25,868 nucleotides of DNA from Bacteroidetes bacterium UBA4408 (GCA_002389785.1 DGQS01000093.1:1-25868); one strand, 5' to 3'; positions 7,146-16,171 are shown, numbered from the stretch's first letter. The notes: generated by a model from the sequence alone, not told the origin. Numbers and translations are program-made.

Positions 7146-8825
7146 TTAGTTGATAGTAATCTTTTTAACTTCTACTGAATTATTGCTAAATGCTTTAACA
7201 GTGTAAACACCTTCAGCAAAAGTTGATAAATCAATGGTGTGTGCACCTGCAGTTAATTTTGCATTGCTGTAAACTTTTTCGCCTAGAGCATTGTAAATAA
7301 CTACATCTGTTGAAGCAGCAATTGTATTAACATTGAATACTCCTGTAGAAGGGTTAGGATAAACAGAAACAACGTCTTTGTTTAGTTTTGCGATTCCAAG
7401 TGGTCCCACATCAGTAATGTTTACATCATCAATACGAACTGAAGTAGCTGTTGCTGCTGTTGAATAAGCATGTAAACCGATGTAATAAATTCCACTTACC
7501 GGAACTGAAAAGTTAGCACTATGTTGAGTATAAGCAGTATCAGTTAAAGCTAAACCGGTAACTAAAGTTTGTGTCATGGCTGCAGCATTTTGCGACATAC
7601 CAATTTTAGCTTCAAATTCAGGAGAAGCAGCTACTGCAAATTGCTTGTACCAAAACTCTAAATTGTAGTTTTCAGTAGATAATAAATCTAAGCAAGCAGT
7701 ATATGCCCAGTCGTCAGCCGAATTTGAACCACCTAAGCGAATAGCTTGATCGCCGGTATGTGGGATGTTATTAAATTGCAATGAACTAACAACTGCCCAG
7801 GTAACACCATCAGCATCTTGGTCATCTCCAATGAACCATCCTGTAATATCATCCGCAGGCTCGAAACTCATCAAAATTGGATTTACTAAAGGATTTGGTG
7901 AAGTAGAAGTAATGGTTAAAGTGTCAGTATCATTTGAAGCATTTCCATCGTTGGTGATAGCAGTAGATGCACTAATAGCATAACTTCCGGCAGCTGAGAA
8001 ATTAGCTGTAGTTGCGAAAGTGTAAGTAGCAGTACTTGCTGCATTAACAGTTGCAGTAAAAGTTTCAACAACAGGAGTTCCACCATTGATAGTGTATGAA
8101 ACTGGGAAATTCGAAATAGGGTTTAATCCAAAATTTTCAACGGTAATGTCAATTGCAGTAGTTGCACTTAATGAACAACCTGAACTTACGTTGATTCCTG
8201 AAACGCCTCCATCTTCAGCAGCTGGAGTAAATACGTTTAATTCGTCAATTCCAATTGCATCACTATTGCTTCCGCTTGGTCCGCCATCAACTACTGCGTA
8301 GCGAATTGCAAAACGTGCATTCGTTCCACCGGTTGTAACGAAAAAGGTTTTTAATTGCCAGATACCTTGCGTGTTTACTTTGAAACGACCCAATTCTACC
8401 CATCCTAAATCTTCTGGTACTGAATCACCGTTTGCAGCATACATTACACGGATTGAGTCAGGAAAAGTTGAACCTTGAACGCTTTTTGAATAAAATGATA
8501 TTCCATCACCTGCGGTAACATTCAATGCTGGTAATACTAACCAATTATCGATGTCATTTGCACCTCCTACCGACTGGTAGTTTGACATTACGAAATCACT
8601 ATCGTTTCCATTAAATGCCAAAGAAAAGTTTGGGTTCCCCTGAAACCAGTGAGGAGCAGCACCAGGACCACCGGCACCTCTAAAATAAGTAAGGTAGCCA
8701 CGAGCTTGCAAACCCGTTGTATCATTGGCTCCCGAAAAATCATCGTGATATTGAGCCTGAGCAAATGGTGCTGAAGCCAAGGTAACGACTGCGATTAAAA
8801 ATCCTTTAATAGTAAATTTTTTCAT
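7146..8825 (-). CDS. T9SS-secreted adhesin-like protein with two choice-of-anchor J/MAM-like domains
   Basis: A 559-residue exported protein. It has a signal peptide (about 1-24, ending AQAQ) and a first beta-sandwich of the choice-of-anchor J/cleaved-adhesin type (about 25-200, with DDFSG, NDIDNWLVLPAL and AIGIDELNVF). A CARDB/Ig-like domain follows (about 205-310), with the usual closing N-D-G-N-x-S-N-D-T-D pattern. A second sandwich (about 315-475) starts LMSFEPADDITGWF and ends VRIDDVNIT. The T9SS type A sorting domain comes last (about 485-559, VYPNPSTG, VVIYNALGEKVY, EGVYTVKAF). That sorting domain closely resembles the one in the 1428-residue neighbour, so the two share an origin for this part. 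The domains bind ligands or mediate adhesion in relatives; no protease or glycosidase motif is visible here. Confidence 0.85.
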   Translation of the reverse strand: MKKFTIKGFLIAVVTLASAPFAQAQYHDDFSGANDTTGLQARGYLTYFRGAGGPGAAPHWFQGNPNFSLAFNGNDSDFVMSNYQSVGGANDIDNWLVLPALNVTAGDGISFYSKSVQGSTFPDSIRVMYAANGDSVPEDLGWVELGRFKVNTQGIWQLKTFFVTTGGTNARFAIRYAVVDGGPSGSNSDAIGIDELNVFTPAAEDGGVSGINVSSGCSLSATTAIDITVENFGLNPISNFPVSYTINGGTPVVETFTATVNAASTATYTFATTANFSAAGSYAISASTAITNDGNASNDTDTLTITSTSPNPLVNPILMSFEPADDITGWFIGDDQDADGVTWAVVSSLQFNNIPHTGDQAIRLGGSNSADDWAYTACLDLLSTENYNLEFWYKQFAVAASPEFEAKIGMSQNAAAMTQTLVTGLALTDTAYTQHSANFSVPVSGIYYIGLHAYSTAATATSVRIDDVNITDVGPLGIAKLNKDVVSVYPNPSTGVFNVNTIAASTDVVIYNALGEKVYSNAKLTAGAHTIDLSTFAEGVYTVKAFSNNSVEVKKITIN

Positions 8826-8858
8826 TGTATAAATTAGGTTTTAAGAATTAATTTGTGC

Positions 8859-8887
8859 CAAAAATACATATTAATATGAATATCCAA
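8859..8887 (-). promoter_or_regulatory. Bacteroidota-type promoter of the 559-residue T9SS gene
   Basis: On the minus strand, TTG (8887-8885) is followed after 18 bases by TATTTTTG (8866-8859), a good fit to the phylum's consensus. The ATG lies 33 bases downstream of the box, giving a leader of roughly 25 bases. Confidence 0.5.
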
Positions 8888-8986
8888 TTCCGGCTCATCG
8901 TTTTTTTTCAAAGTATCAACATTATTTTGCAGTAATTGAATATCCAATACTTTTGCCCCGATTTTACTATCTTAACCAATCTCGTA

Positions 8987-10771
8987 TTGAAATCACTTTT
9001 CACACTCAATCATTACTTTTTAAAATACAGTTTCCACTTCTTTTTCGGGATTGTATTTGTGACCATTTCGGTATTGTTTGCGATTTACCCTGCACAATTA
9101 ACCCGCATAACAATTGATTATTTGGTTGAAAGCAAAGGAATATATCAAGTTTTTAAAGGATCTTCATTGCAACTTTCCTTATTTAATCAACTTGCTACAG
9201 TATTTCTCTTATTTTTAGGATTGGTGGTGGTTTCCTCCTTGGTAAAAGGATTGTTTATGTTTTTTATGAGGCAAACCATAATTGTGATGTCGCGACATGT
9301 AGAGTTTGATCAAAAAAATGAAGTATTTCAACAGTACCAGAAGTTAAATTTAAGCTTTTATAAACGCAACAATACCGGCGATTTAATGTCGCGTATTAGT
9401 GAAGATGTTTCTCAGGTTCGCATGTATGTTGGACCTGCGATCATGTATTCGATAAACCTGGCAGTTACCTTTTTATTGGTAATAATTGCCATGTTTCGCA
9501 TCGATGTTGAACTTACGCTTTATACATTGCTTCCATTACCATTACTATCCTATGGGGTTTATAAAGTGAGTTCAATCATTAATTTTAAGAGTAGTAAAAT
9601 TCAAGTTCAATTAGGAAAGCTTTCAACTGTTGTGCAGGAAGCCTTTTCAGGAATCCGAGTTTTGAAAGCTTTTAACAGAGAAAATTATTCGGCTAAACAG
9701 TTTGAGAAGGAGAGTGATGAATATAAACGCTTATCGCTTAATTTGGTTAAGACCGATGCTTATTTTCAACCCATCATAGCATTACTTATTGGGTTAAGTA
9801 CACTTCTCACCATTTACATTGGAGGTAAACAAGCAATTGCCGGAAAAATTTCGATTGGTAATATCGCCGAATTTGTAATGTACTTAAGCATGTTAACATG
9901 GCCTGTAACTGCTATGGGATGGGTTACTTCAATTATACAAAGAGCTGCAGCATCACAGGCACGCATTAATGAATTTTTACAAATTAAACCCGAAATCGAT
10001 GATTCGCAAAAAACAGTTGTTACAATCAGCGATTCAATTCTGCTGAAGAATGTAAGCTTTGTATATCCCGATACCGGTATTCAAGCATTAAGCGCTATTT
10101 CTTTCGAACTTAAAAAAGGTGAATCACTGGGTATAATAGGTCGAACCGGTTCAGGAAAATCTACAATTGCCAATTTGTTGTGCCGACTTTATGATCCCAC
10201 GGATGGAGAAGTGTTCATAGATGGAACCGATTTAAAAATGGTGAACCTGAGTGCCTATCGCCAATGTATAGGATATGTTCCACAGGAAGTATTTTTATTT
10301 TCAGATAGTATTAAAAACAACATTGCTTTTGGTTTAAAGGAGGAATTGATAACTGATCAAAAAATTCACCAAGCAGCGAAGCAAGCGGTAGTTTACGACA
10401 GCATTGTTGCTTTTCCGGATAAATTTGAAGCAAGGTTAGGAGAAAGAGGAATCACACTTTCGGGTGGACAAAAGCAACGTGTTTCAATTGCCAGAGCCTT
10501 GATAAAATCTCCTGCCTTATTGATCTTTGACGATTGTTTATCGGCGGTCGATACCGAAACAGAAGCGGCTATTTTAAGTAATCTTAAACAAGAAATGAAA
10601 GATAAATTTAGTGTAATTATCAGTCACAGGGTATCTTCGGTTTCGGCTGCAACTAAAATAATTGTATTGGAGGAAGGTAAGATTTGTGAACAAGGAAACC
10701 ATACCGAATTGCTTGCAGCTAAGGGTGTGTATCATGATTTATACAGCAAACAATTGGTGCATGAAAACTAA
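8987..10771 (+). CDS. ABC exporter, fused permease and ATPase (MsbA/multidrug type)
   Basis: An inner-membrane half-transporter that would dimerise to export lipid, drug or peptide substrates; the substrate is unknown. From the TTG at 8987 it has 594 residues. An ABC transmembrane domain (about 1-320, with the GDLMSRISEDV and AFNRE coupling regions) is followed by an ATPase domain. That domain has Walker A GRTGSGKST (about 385-393), Q-loop YVPQE, signature LSGGQ (about 491-495), Walker B LLIFDD and switch histidine ISH (about 547). The residue after the Walker B aspartate is D and not the usual catalytic E. This occurs in some ABC exporters with a weakened ATP site. The frame opens at TTG 8936. 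I prefer TTG 8987, because related proteins, as I remember them, begin MKS-L--LN-YF. No ATG start is possible before about codon 90. Confidence 0.88.
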   Translation: MKSLFTLNHYFLKYSFHFFFGIVFVTISVLFAIYPAQLTRITIDYLVESKGIYQVFKGSSLQLSLFNQLATVFLLFLGLVVVSSLVKGLFMFFMRQTIIVMSRHVEFDQKNEVFQQYQKLNLSFYKRNNTGDLMSRISEDVSQVRMYVGPAIMYSINLAVTFLLVIIAMFRIDVELTLYTLLPLPLLSYGVYKVSSIINFKSSKIQVQLGKLSTVVQEAFSGIRVLKAFNRENYSAKQFEKESDEYKRLSLNLVKTDAYFQPIIALLIGLSTLLTIYIGGKQAIAGKISIGNIAEFVMYLSMLTWPVTAMGWVTSIIQRAAASQARINEFLQIKPEIDDSQKTVVTISDSILLKNVSFVYPDTGIQALSAISFELKKGESLGIIGRTGSGKSTIANLLCRLYDPTDGEVFIDGTDLKMVNLSAYRQCIGYVPQEVFLFSDSIKNNIAFGLKEELITDQKIHQAAKQAVVYDSIVAFPDKFEARLGERGITLSGGQKQRVSIARALIKSPALLIFDDCLSAVDTETEAAILSNLKQEMKDKFSVIISHRVSSVSAATKIIVLEEGKICEQGNHTELLAAKGVYHDLYSKQLVHEN

Positions 10772-10803
10772 AAAGCAGGTGCGAATAATAATCTAAAAGT
10801 AAA

Positions 10804-10833
10804 TTTGTTATTTGATATTATTTTCTATTTTTG
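10804..10833 (+). promoter_or_regulatory. Bacteroidota-type promoter of the PUR-family gene
   Basis: TTTG (10804-10807), an 18-base spacer and TATTTTTG followed by C (10826-10833) match the consensus almost perfectly. Transcription would begin about 10840, giving a leader of about 35 bases before the ATG at 10875. The box also rules out an upstream start at 10812 for that gene. Confidence 0.65.
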
Positions 10834-10874
10834 CTCAAACGAACACCCAAAAACCCATTTACAAACCACAATTT

Positions 10875-11234
10875 ATGGAAGGATTTGAGAATAAAGACAA
10901 AGAAGAAATTTTTTCAAAGTCAGTAAGAGCAGGCAAGAGGACTTATTTTTTTGATGTAAAGAATACCAAGACCAACGATTACTACCTTACCGTTACTGAA
11001 AGTAAAAAGCAGTTTTCGGAAGATGGTAAGTTTACATTCATTAAGCACAAGGTGTTTTTGTATAAAGAAGATTTTGAAAAATTTATGGAAGGTTTAAATG
11101 AAGCCATGAATTTTATCCGCAAAGAACAACCTTTTACACAGGAATCATTTGCTGAGAAACGCGCCAATGCTGCTGAACGAAACAACAACACCAGCGGTAT
11201 CAGCGACATTAGCTTTGAAGATTTAGATAAATAA
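10875..11234 (+). CDS. PUR family DNA/RNA-binding protein (DUF3276)
   Basis: A 119-residue cytoplasmic protein of the small bacterial PUR family, widespread in Bacteroidota and binding single-stranded nucleic acid in characterised relatives. The sequence is typical throughout: EEIFSKSVRAGKRTYFFDV (about 9-27), DYYLTVTESKK (about 32-42) and the HKVFLYKEDFEKFMEGL helix region (about 54-70). A low-complexity Asn/Ser tail follows. The open frame begins earlier, at 10812. I chose ATG 10875 because homologs begin there and because the promoter lies between the two. The gene has its own promoter and terminator, so it is probably monocistronic. Its target RNA or DNA cannot be told from sequence. Confidence 0.92.
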   Translation: MEGFENKDKEEIFSKSVRAGKRTYFFDVKNTKTNDYYLTVTESKKQFSEDGKFTFIKHKVFLYKEDFEKFMEGLNEAMNFIRKEQPFTQESFAEKRANAAERNNNTSGISDISFEDLDK

Positions 11235-11251
11235 AAAATATTTTCAGCTGT

Positions 11252-11280
11252 AAATCCCGAAGCAATTCGGGATTTTTTTT
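11252..11280 (+). terminator. Rho-independent terminator of the PUR-family gene
   Basis: A 10-base perfect stem (AAATCCCGAA / TTCGGGATTT) closes on a GCAA tetraloop of the stable GNRA class. It runs into a T tract ending near 11281. It starts 18 bases after the stop at 11234. Confidence 0.92.
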
Positions 11281-11436
11281 TCACATGGCTTTTACAAAGT
11301 TTCTTTGAAGTTCGATTAATTCATCAAAATAGTTTGAAGCAATTAAATACGCTTGCTAAAGTAAATAGCCAATTCACTACCACTACTCAACAAATAATTC
11401 GCTACTATTTTTTTCCATACCGAAAATATATTCCCT

Positions 11437-11997
11437 ATGAAATCAAAAGCCGCTGCACATTTTTACATTGGAACGCTAGTAAAAGCAATTGGGCTAAAGG
11501 GAGAACTAAGCCTCAAAAATTTGAGCGATAAACTGGATAAATCAAAAAAACTTGACATTGTTTTTTTGGAAATCAATAAGCAATTGACTCCTTTTTTTGT
11601 TGAAAAAATTTCATTTAGAAAAGCCGGTGAAGCAGTACTAAAAATTCAAGATATTTCAACGATTGAGGCAGCCCAACAATTGCTAAAACGAGAGGTGTTT
11701 GTACCTCTTGAAATGCAAGTAAAACAAGAAGATGGATTTATTGCCTGGGACGATTTAATTGGTTATACTGTAATTGATAAAAAATATGGAGCAATTGGCA
11801 AAATAGTGAACGTTCTCAATTATCCGCAACAAGATATTTTTGAAATACAATTTAAGGGTAAAGAAATATTACTTCCTGCAATTGAAGATTTTATAACAAA
11901 AATTGAAATGAAATCTTCTATCCTTTATGTGCAAGCACCCGATGGCTTAATTGATTTGTATCTAAATGGAAATGCTTCTAAAAATGAAGAAGAATGA
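11437..11997 (+). CDS. rimM: Ribosome maturation factor RimM
   Basis: A 186-residue protein that assists late assembly of the 30S head by binding S19 and the 16S rRNA. The N-terminal RimM domain begins YIGTLVKAIGLKGELSL (about 10-26). The C-terminal PRC-barrel-like domain includes DDLIGYTVID (about 105-114), YGAIGKIVNV and a conserved LLPAIEDFI segment (about 148-156). Length fits the family. Start is ATG 11437. rpsP and trmD, frequent partners elsewhere, are not adjacent: the upstream gene is a PUR protein behind a terminator and the downstream gene is convergent. The 155 bases upstream hold no promoter I can assign with confidence. The stop is 2 bases from the stop of the convergent mltD-like gene, leaving no room for a terminator between them. 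Confidence 0.93.
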   Translation: MKSKAAAHFYIGTLVKAIGLKGELSLKNLSDKLDKSKKLDIVFLEINKQLTPFFVEKISFRKAGEAVLKIQDISTIEAAQQLLKREVFVPLEMQVKQEDGFIAWDDLIGYTVIDKKYGAIGKIVNVLNYPQQDIFEIQFKGKEILLPAIEDFITKIEMKSSILYVQAPDGLIDLYLNGNASKNEEE

Positions 11998-11999
11998 AA

Positions 12000-13595
12000 T
12001 TAACTTGCAACAGCAATTTTAATTTTACTTCCAGCTTTCAATGAATTGGATGAGCGAATATTATTCAATCGTTTAATTTCTTCAACAGATACGCCTTTTC
12101 GATTGGCAATGTTCCATAAAGTATCGCCGCGTTGAACCGTGTAGTAAACGAATTTTGTTTTAGCTTTTGGAGCCGATTCTGAAACAGTAATGTTTTCTTT
12201 TTGTGCTTGAAGCGAATCAGTATTTTGACCGGTTGAAGTGTTTTCTACTTTGTTTTGCGCTAAATTTTTTGAAGCGGTATCAGCAAGGTTTGTTTGACTT
12301 GGAGTTTCAACTGATTTGTATTTTTTTGTGTACACTATTAAGCGTTTACCTTTTGCAACTTTATTACCTTTTAAGTTGTTCCAGTCTTTAATATCGCGAA
12401 TTGTACATGAGTACAAATTGGCGATTTGTTTTAAGGATTCGCCACTTCTTACTTTGTGCCACTTTTTTTCTTCTACTAATATTTTATTCGTATTCGCTAA
12501 GGCACTATCTAATCTTTCTTCCGGAGTTTTATAAGTGTAAATTGAGTTTTCGTTGTTGATGAAAGCGCCTACTTTACCTACTGGTAAACACAACATAGCT
12601 TGTTCTCCGCTGTAAGGAATAATCTTTAATTTATATTGAGGGTTGAGGTAAGATATATCTTCAACTGGTAAATTCAGAACCGCCGAAATTTGGTTAAAAC
12701 TAACGTACTGCCGAGTGGCTACTGTATCGGTATGTAAATAAACTTGCTTGGGTGAAATAGGATATAAGTTATGTTCCGATGTATAATTCATCACATAGTT
12801 TACAGCAATAAATGCCGGCACATAACCTTGGGTTTCTAAAGGTAAAAAAGGGCGAATTTCCCAATATGTCTTTTTTCCACCCGAACGTCTAATAGCTTTA
12901 TTTACTGTTCCCGGACCACCATTGTATGCAGCAAGCACCATTTGCCAGTCGCCAAAAATATTGTACAAAAACTTAAAATATTTACAGGCTGCCTCAGTTG
13001 CTTTATACGGATCACGACGTTCGTCTACATAAGAGTTAACATCCAAACCAAACATTTTTCCGGTACCATACATAAACTGCCACAAACCGGCAGCTCCACT
13101 TTTTGAAATGGCATTTGGATTTAATGCCGATTCAACTATGGCCAAGTATTTTAACTCATCCGGCAATTTATACTTATCTAATTTTTCTTCAAACAAGGGA
13201 AAATATACTTGCGATAAACCAATCATGCGCGATACAATATTTCGCTTTCGAACAGCATATAAATCGATATAAGCTTTCACCGCATCGCTGTAAATTAAGT
13301 TGAATGGGCTTTTAGAATCGAGCAAGGCAATTCGCTCCTGGTATACAACTGCATCAAACGTAGGAATAACTTCGGGACAATATCCATTTTTATTGAGTTT
13401 GCAGGTATCGGTAATAAAATTCTTGCTTTCAAAATATTTTTGCGACATCAAACTGTCCATCATGGCCAAAATGGGATCATCCGGAATAAATACCAAGGTT
13501 GAATCTGCCGATTTATTAATTCTGTCGGCTGCCGATACGGAAGTGTATACCAGTGTAAAAACAAGGAATACTATGGTAATTAAGAGTTTTTTCAT
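12000..13595 (-). CDS. mltD: MltD-like membrane-bound lytic murein transglycosylase with two LysM domains
   Basis: A 531-residue periplasmic enzyme that cleaves the MurNAc-GlcNAc bond of peptidoglycan to form 1,6-anhydro ends. A signal peptide covers about 1-22 (ending VSAA). The SLT catalytic domain spans about 120-270. It has catalytic Glu155 in AIVESALNP, then SGAAGLWQFM and AAYNGGPG, all family hallmarks. LysM 1 lies about 379-422 (KVRSGESLKQIANLYS) and LysM 2 about 484-528 (YTVQRGDTLWNIANRKG). They are joined by a Ser/Thr/Gln-rich linker that should bind glycan loosely. There is no lipobox cysteine, so it may be soluble or signal-anchored and not a lipoprotein. It lies 113 bases downstream of gatA in the same direction and is convergent with rimM. 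Confidence 0.92.
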   Translation of the reverse strand: MKKLLITIVFLVFTLVYTSVSAADRINKSADSTLVFIPDDPILAMMDSLMSQKYFESKNFITDTCKLNKNGYCPEVIPTFDAVVYQERIALLDSKSPFNLIYSDAVKAYIDLYAVRKRNIVSRMIGLSQVYFPLFEEKLDKYKLPDELKYLAIVESALNPNAISKSGAAGLWQFMYGTGKMFGLDVNSYVDERRDPYKATEAACKYFKFLYNIFGDWQMVLAAYNGGPGTVNKAIRRSGGKKTYWEIRPFLPLETQGYVPAFIAVNYVMNYTSEHNLYPISPKQVYLHTDTVATRQYVSFNQISAVLNLPVEDISYLNPQYKLKIIPYSGEQAMLCLPVGKVGAFINNENSIYTYKTPEERLDSALANTNKILVEEKKWHKVRSGESLKQIANLYSCTIRDIKDWNNLKGNKVAKGKRLIVYTKKYKSVETPSQTNLADTASKNLAQNKVENTSTGQNTDSLQAQKENITVSESAPKAKTKFVYYTVQRGDTLWNIANRKGVSVEEIKRLNNIRSSNSLKAGSKIKIAVAS

Positions 13596-13708
13596 TTTAC
13601 AAAGCTTCTAAATTAACGTATCATCGGCTTAATTATTGCCCATGTGATATTGTTGCAAGTTGCTTAAAATTAACGTAAAGATAAGAAAGCCTAAACAATT
13701 TTTATTAA

Positions 13709-15136
13709 CTAAGTATTGTTTACTAAGTAGGTCGAAAAGGCAAGTAAATTGCTTTCGTCAAATTCTTTCGCCAATACTTGTATACCAAAAGGCAATTGGT
13801 TTTGTTTTTGGCCTATTGGCAATGAAATAGAAGGGATACCGGCTAAATTAGCCAACACTGTAAATATATCTTCAAGATACATCTTAATAGGGTCTTGACT
13901 ATTTTCGCCAAATTTAAAAGCACTATCGGGCGTACTTGGCAAAACGATAAAGTCGCAGTTGCTTAAAATTTCGTCTACTTTATTTTTCAAAATTCGACGC
14001 ACTTTTTGAGCCTTTGAATAATAGGCATCATAATAGCCTGCACTTAAAACAAAAGTACCCAACATGATGCGACGTTTTACTTCCTTGCCAAATCCTTCGC
14101 TACGCGATTTTTTGTAGGTCGATTCAAGGTCAAATGCCTGTTTGCTTCTGTACCCAAAATGAATTCCATCGTACCGCGATAAATTGGAAGAGGCTTCAGC
14201 AGTTGTTAATACATAATAAGCAGGCACCAAATAATCGAGGTAAGGAAAGGTAACTTCCTCAACTGTATGCCCTAAGTTTTTTAACTGTTGCAGTATTTCT
14301 TCTGTACGTTTTCGAATTTCGGGATTGAGTCCGGTGCTTTCAATACATTCTTTAAAGTAAGCAATTTTTACTTTTTTGTTAAATTGCAATTGCTTTGAAT
14401 ATTCGGGAACCTCTGTTGAAGATGCAGTTGAGTCATATTCATCTTTACCTGAAATAACTTCCAAAATAAGCGATGCATCCTCAACCGAGTGAGTGATTGT
14501 TCCAACCTGATCAAAGGAAGAAGCATAAGCAATAATACCGTAACGTGAAATTCGCCCGTAGGTAGGCTTTAAACCAACCAATCCGGTAAACGAACAAGGT
14601 TGACGCACCGATCCACCTGTATCTGTACCTAAAGCTGCTAAGCATAAATTTGCGGCAACTGCAGCAACTGAACCACCCGAAGAACCTCCTGTAACACGTG
14701 ATGTATCTAATGGATTAAGCACAGGTCCATAAGCAGAATTTTCGTTGGAACTACCCATTGCAAATTCATCGCAATTGAGTCGCCCAATAATTATCGCATC
14801 TTCGGCAAGCAATCGTTCAACTACAGTTGAATGGTACATACTAACGAAGCCTTCCAGGATTTTAGAGGATGCCGAACAAGCGTGATTTTTATAACAAATA
14901 TTATCTTTAATACCAATTACTAGTCCCGCAAGTTTACCGGCTTTACCGGCAGTAATTTTTTCGTCGAGTTGTTGAGCTAGGGTTCTGCTTTCATCCGCAA
15001 ACACTTCCAAAAATGCATTTAAATGCTTGTTTGCGTCTATGGTAGTTAGGTAATTTTCAACCAGACTACTGAGCGTAATTTTTCGCTGCTTCAAATCCGT
15101 TTGGATTGCAGCCAAATTGGTATAGATGTGCGACAC
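13709..15136 (-). CDS. gatA: Asp-tRNA(Asn)/Glu-tRNA(Gln) amidotransferase subunit A
   Basis: The 475-residue amidase subunit of the GatCAB complex. It frees ammonia from glutamine, and that ammonia converts mischarged Glu-tRNA(Gln) or Asp-tRNA(Asn). The amidase Ser-cisSer-Lys triad is complete: K77 (GIKDNIC), S152 (TGGSSGGS) and S176 (TDTGGSVRQP). These are offset by two from the Staphylococcus aureus residues K79, S154 and S178 as I recall them. Motifs such as GRLNCDEFAMGSSNENSAYG and GLVGLKPTYGR are also present. Start is GTG 15136; no in-frame ATG is nearby upstream. gatB and gatC are not adjacent. tatA ends 25 bases upstream in the same direction, so the two are probably co-transcribed. 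Confidence 0.95.
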   Translation of the reverse strand: MSHIYTNLAAIQTDLKQRKITLSSLVENYLTTIDANKHLNAFLEVFADESRTLAQQLDEKITAGKAGKLAGLVIGIKDNICYKNHACSASSKILEGFVSMYHSTVVERLLAEDAIIIGRLNCDEFAMGSSNENSAYGPVLNPLDTSRVTGGSSGGSVAAVAANLCLAALGTDTGGSVRQPCSFTGLVGLKPTYGRISRYGIIAYASSFDQVGTITHSVEDASLILEVISGKDEYDSTASSTEVPEYSKQLQFNKKVKIAYFKECIESTGLNPEIRKRTEEILQQLKNLGHTVEEVTFPYLDYLVPAYYVLTTAEASSNLSRYDGIHFGYRSKQAFDLESTYKKSRSEGFGKEVKRRIMLGTFVLSAGYYDAYYSKAQKVRRILKNKVDEILSNCDFIVLPSTPDSAFKFGENSQDPIKMYLEDIFTVLANLAGIPSISLPIGQKQNQLPFGIQVLAKEFDESNLLAFSTYLVNNT

Positions 15137-15161
15137 AATAAAGAATTAGGTATAGAAAAAA

Positions 15162-15356
15162 TTAATCTTTTTTTTCGGGTGTTGCCGAGCTGTCTTCTCC
15201 TTTGGAAGCGTCTTTGAAATCTTTAATACCCTTGCCTAATCCTTTCATTAGTTCAGGAAGTTTTTTGCCTCCAAATAGCAACAATACTATTACTCCAATA
15301 ACAATCAGTTCGGAAGCGCCCATTCCAAAAATTCCCAATACAATAGATGCGTTCAT
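15162..15356 (-). CDS. tatA: Twin-arginine translocase subunit TatA/TatE
   Basis: A 64-residue inner-membrane protein that oligomerises into the pore-forming part of the Tat system, which exports folded proteins. It has a short N-terminal region and one membrane helix (about 14-27, [18 protein letters not shown]). The FGGKKLPEL hinge and an amphipathic helix ([13 protein letters not shown]) come next, followed by a charged tail. Length and motif order are standard. tatC is not in the window. The gene leads tatA-gatA and possibly mltD. A TACCTTCG box on the minus strand at about 15379-15386 resembles the phylum's -7 box with one change; I regard it as unproven. Confidence 0.93.
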   Translation of the reverse strand: MNASIVLGIFGMGASELIVIGVIVLLLFGGKKLPELMKGLGKGIKDFKDASKGEDSSATPEKKD

Positions 15357-15458
15357 GTTTTGCTTTTATTATTTTGTGCGAAGGTAAAAAATTTGTTTTA
15401 CTTCGAGGTCATTGCACCGGGGGTATTTCTTTTTAGCAATTTACTTACTTGTTATTGC

Positions 15459-16154
15459 TTACTTGTTGAGTATGAATTTTTCAAGTGAGTTTGCAACCAT
15501 TAAGTAATCTACTTTTTCCCAAGGATGAGGAGTTTGGCTAAAAATTTCTAAGTGAGCCTTGTTAATACTTTGGGCCACATGTGCTGTTTCTTCTTGGCTT
15601 ACCATTTTATCGAATTCACCACGGGTGATTTTTACTTCATTCAGCACCTCTTTCAAAAATGCCTCGGTAAGTAAATTCTTAGTTCCCAATTGCAGCATCA
15701 GCTTTGCGGTATGTAGCATTAGCTGCTCCCATTTATTTCCATGCAACTGATGCAAATAGTTAGCAAAAGCCGGCACTTTTTCTTTGGTTTTTTCTGGATT
15801 TAGAAATTTAACTTCAGCTTCAGCAATTGCCGGCGTCCAATTAAATTTAGTGGCTAAGGTCATAATTTTACCAAGCTTATTTGGATGTTTTGCAGCAAGG
15901 TACAAAGCTAGGTAACCACCCATGCTGTAACCAAAAATAGAGCAATTTTGCAATTGATTCTCATTCACATAGTGCAACACTTCATCACTTAACAACTCTA
16001 TTGAGAGCGATGAAATTTCTCGGATGTTTTTACCATGCCCACTATATTCCATGCTATACACATCAAAATTAGCACTGAGCAATTTTGCAAATTCATCAAA
16101 TTGTGAAGCAGCGCCCAAGGCTCCCGGTAAAATTAGCAAGGTTGGTTTTTGCAT
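15459..16154 (-). CDS. Alpha/beta hydrolase
   Basis: A 231-residue cytoplasmic serine hydrolase of the alpha/beta fold, in the BioH/MenH size class. Visible parts are the LLILPGALG oxyanion-side strand (about 6-14), the YSGHGKN loop, nucleophile elbow GYSMGG with Ser77, acid candidate Asp182 (RGEFDKMVS) and catalytic His210 (TPHPWEKVD). Between the core strands is a helical cap (about 105-170). The substrate is unknown. It lies 17 bases downstream of the PorE-like gene and is probably in an operon with it and queE. No biotin or menaquinone gene is near, so neither pathway is supported by context. Confidence 0.87.
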   Translation of the reverse strand: MQKPTLLILPGALGAASQFDEFAKLLSANFDVYSMEYSGHGKNIREISSLSIELLSDEVLHYVNENQLQNCSIFGYSMGGYLALYLAAKHPNKLGKIMTLATKFNWTPAIAEAEVKFLNPEKTKEKVPAFANYLHQLHGNKWEQLMLHTAKLMLQLGTKNLLTEAFLKEVLNEVKITRGEFDKMVSQEETAHVAQSINKAHLEIFSQTPHPWEKVDYLMVANSLEKFILNK

Positions 16155-16171
16155 AAATTTTATCGATTCAA

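Noticed and set aside
10812..10874. A 21-residue N-terminal extension of the PUR-family protein
   Set aside because: It overlaps the best promoter in the window, and homologs begin at MEGFENKD (10875).
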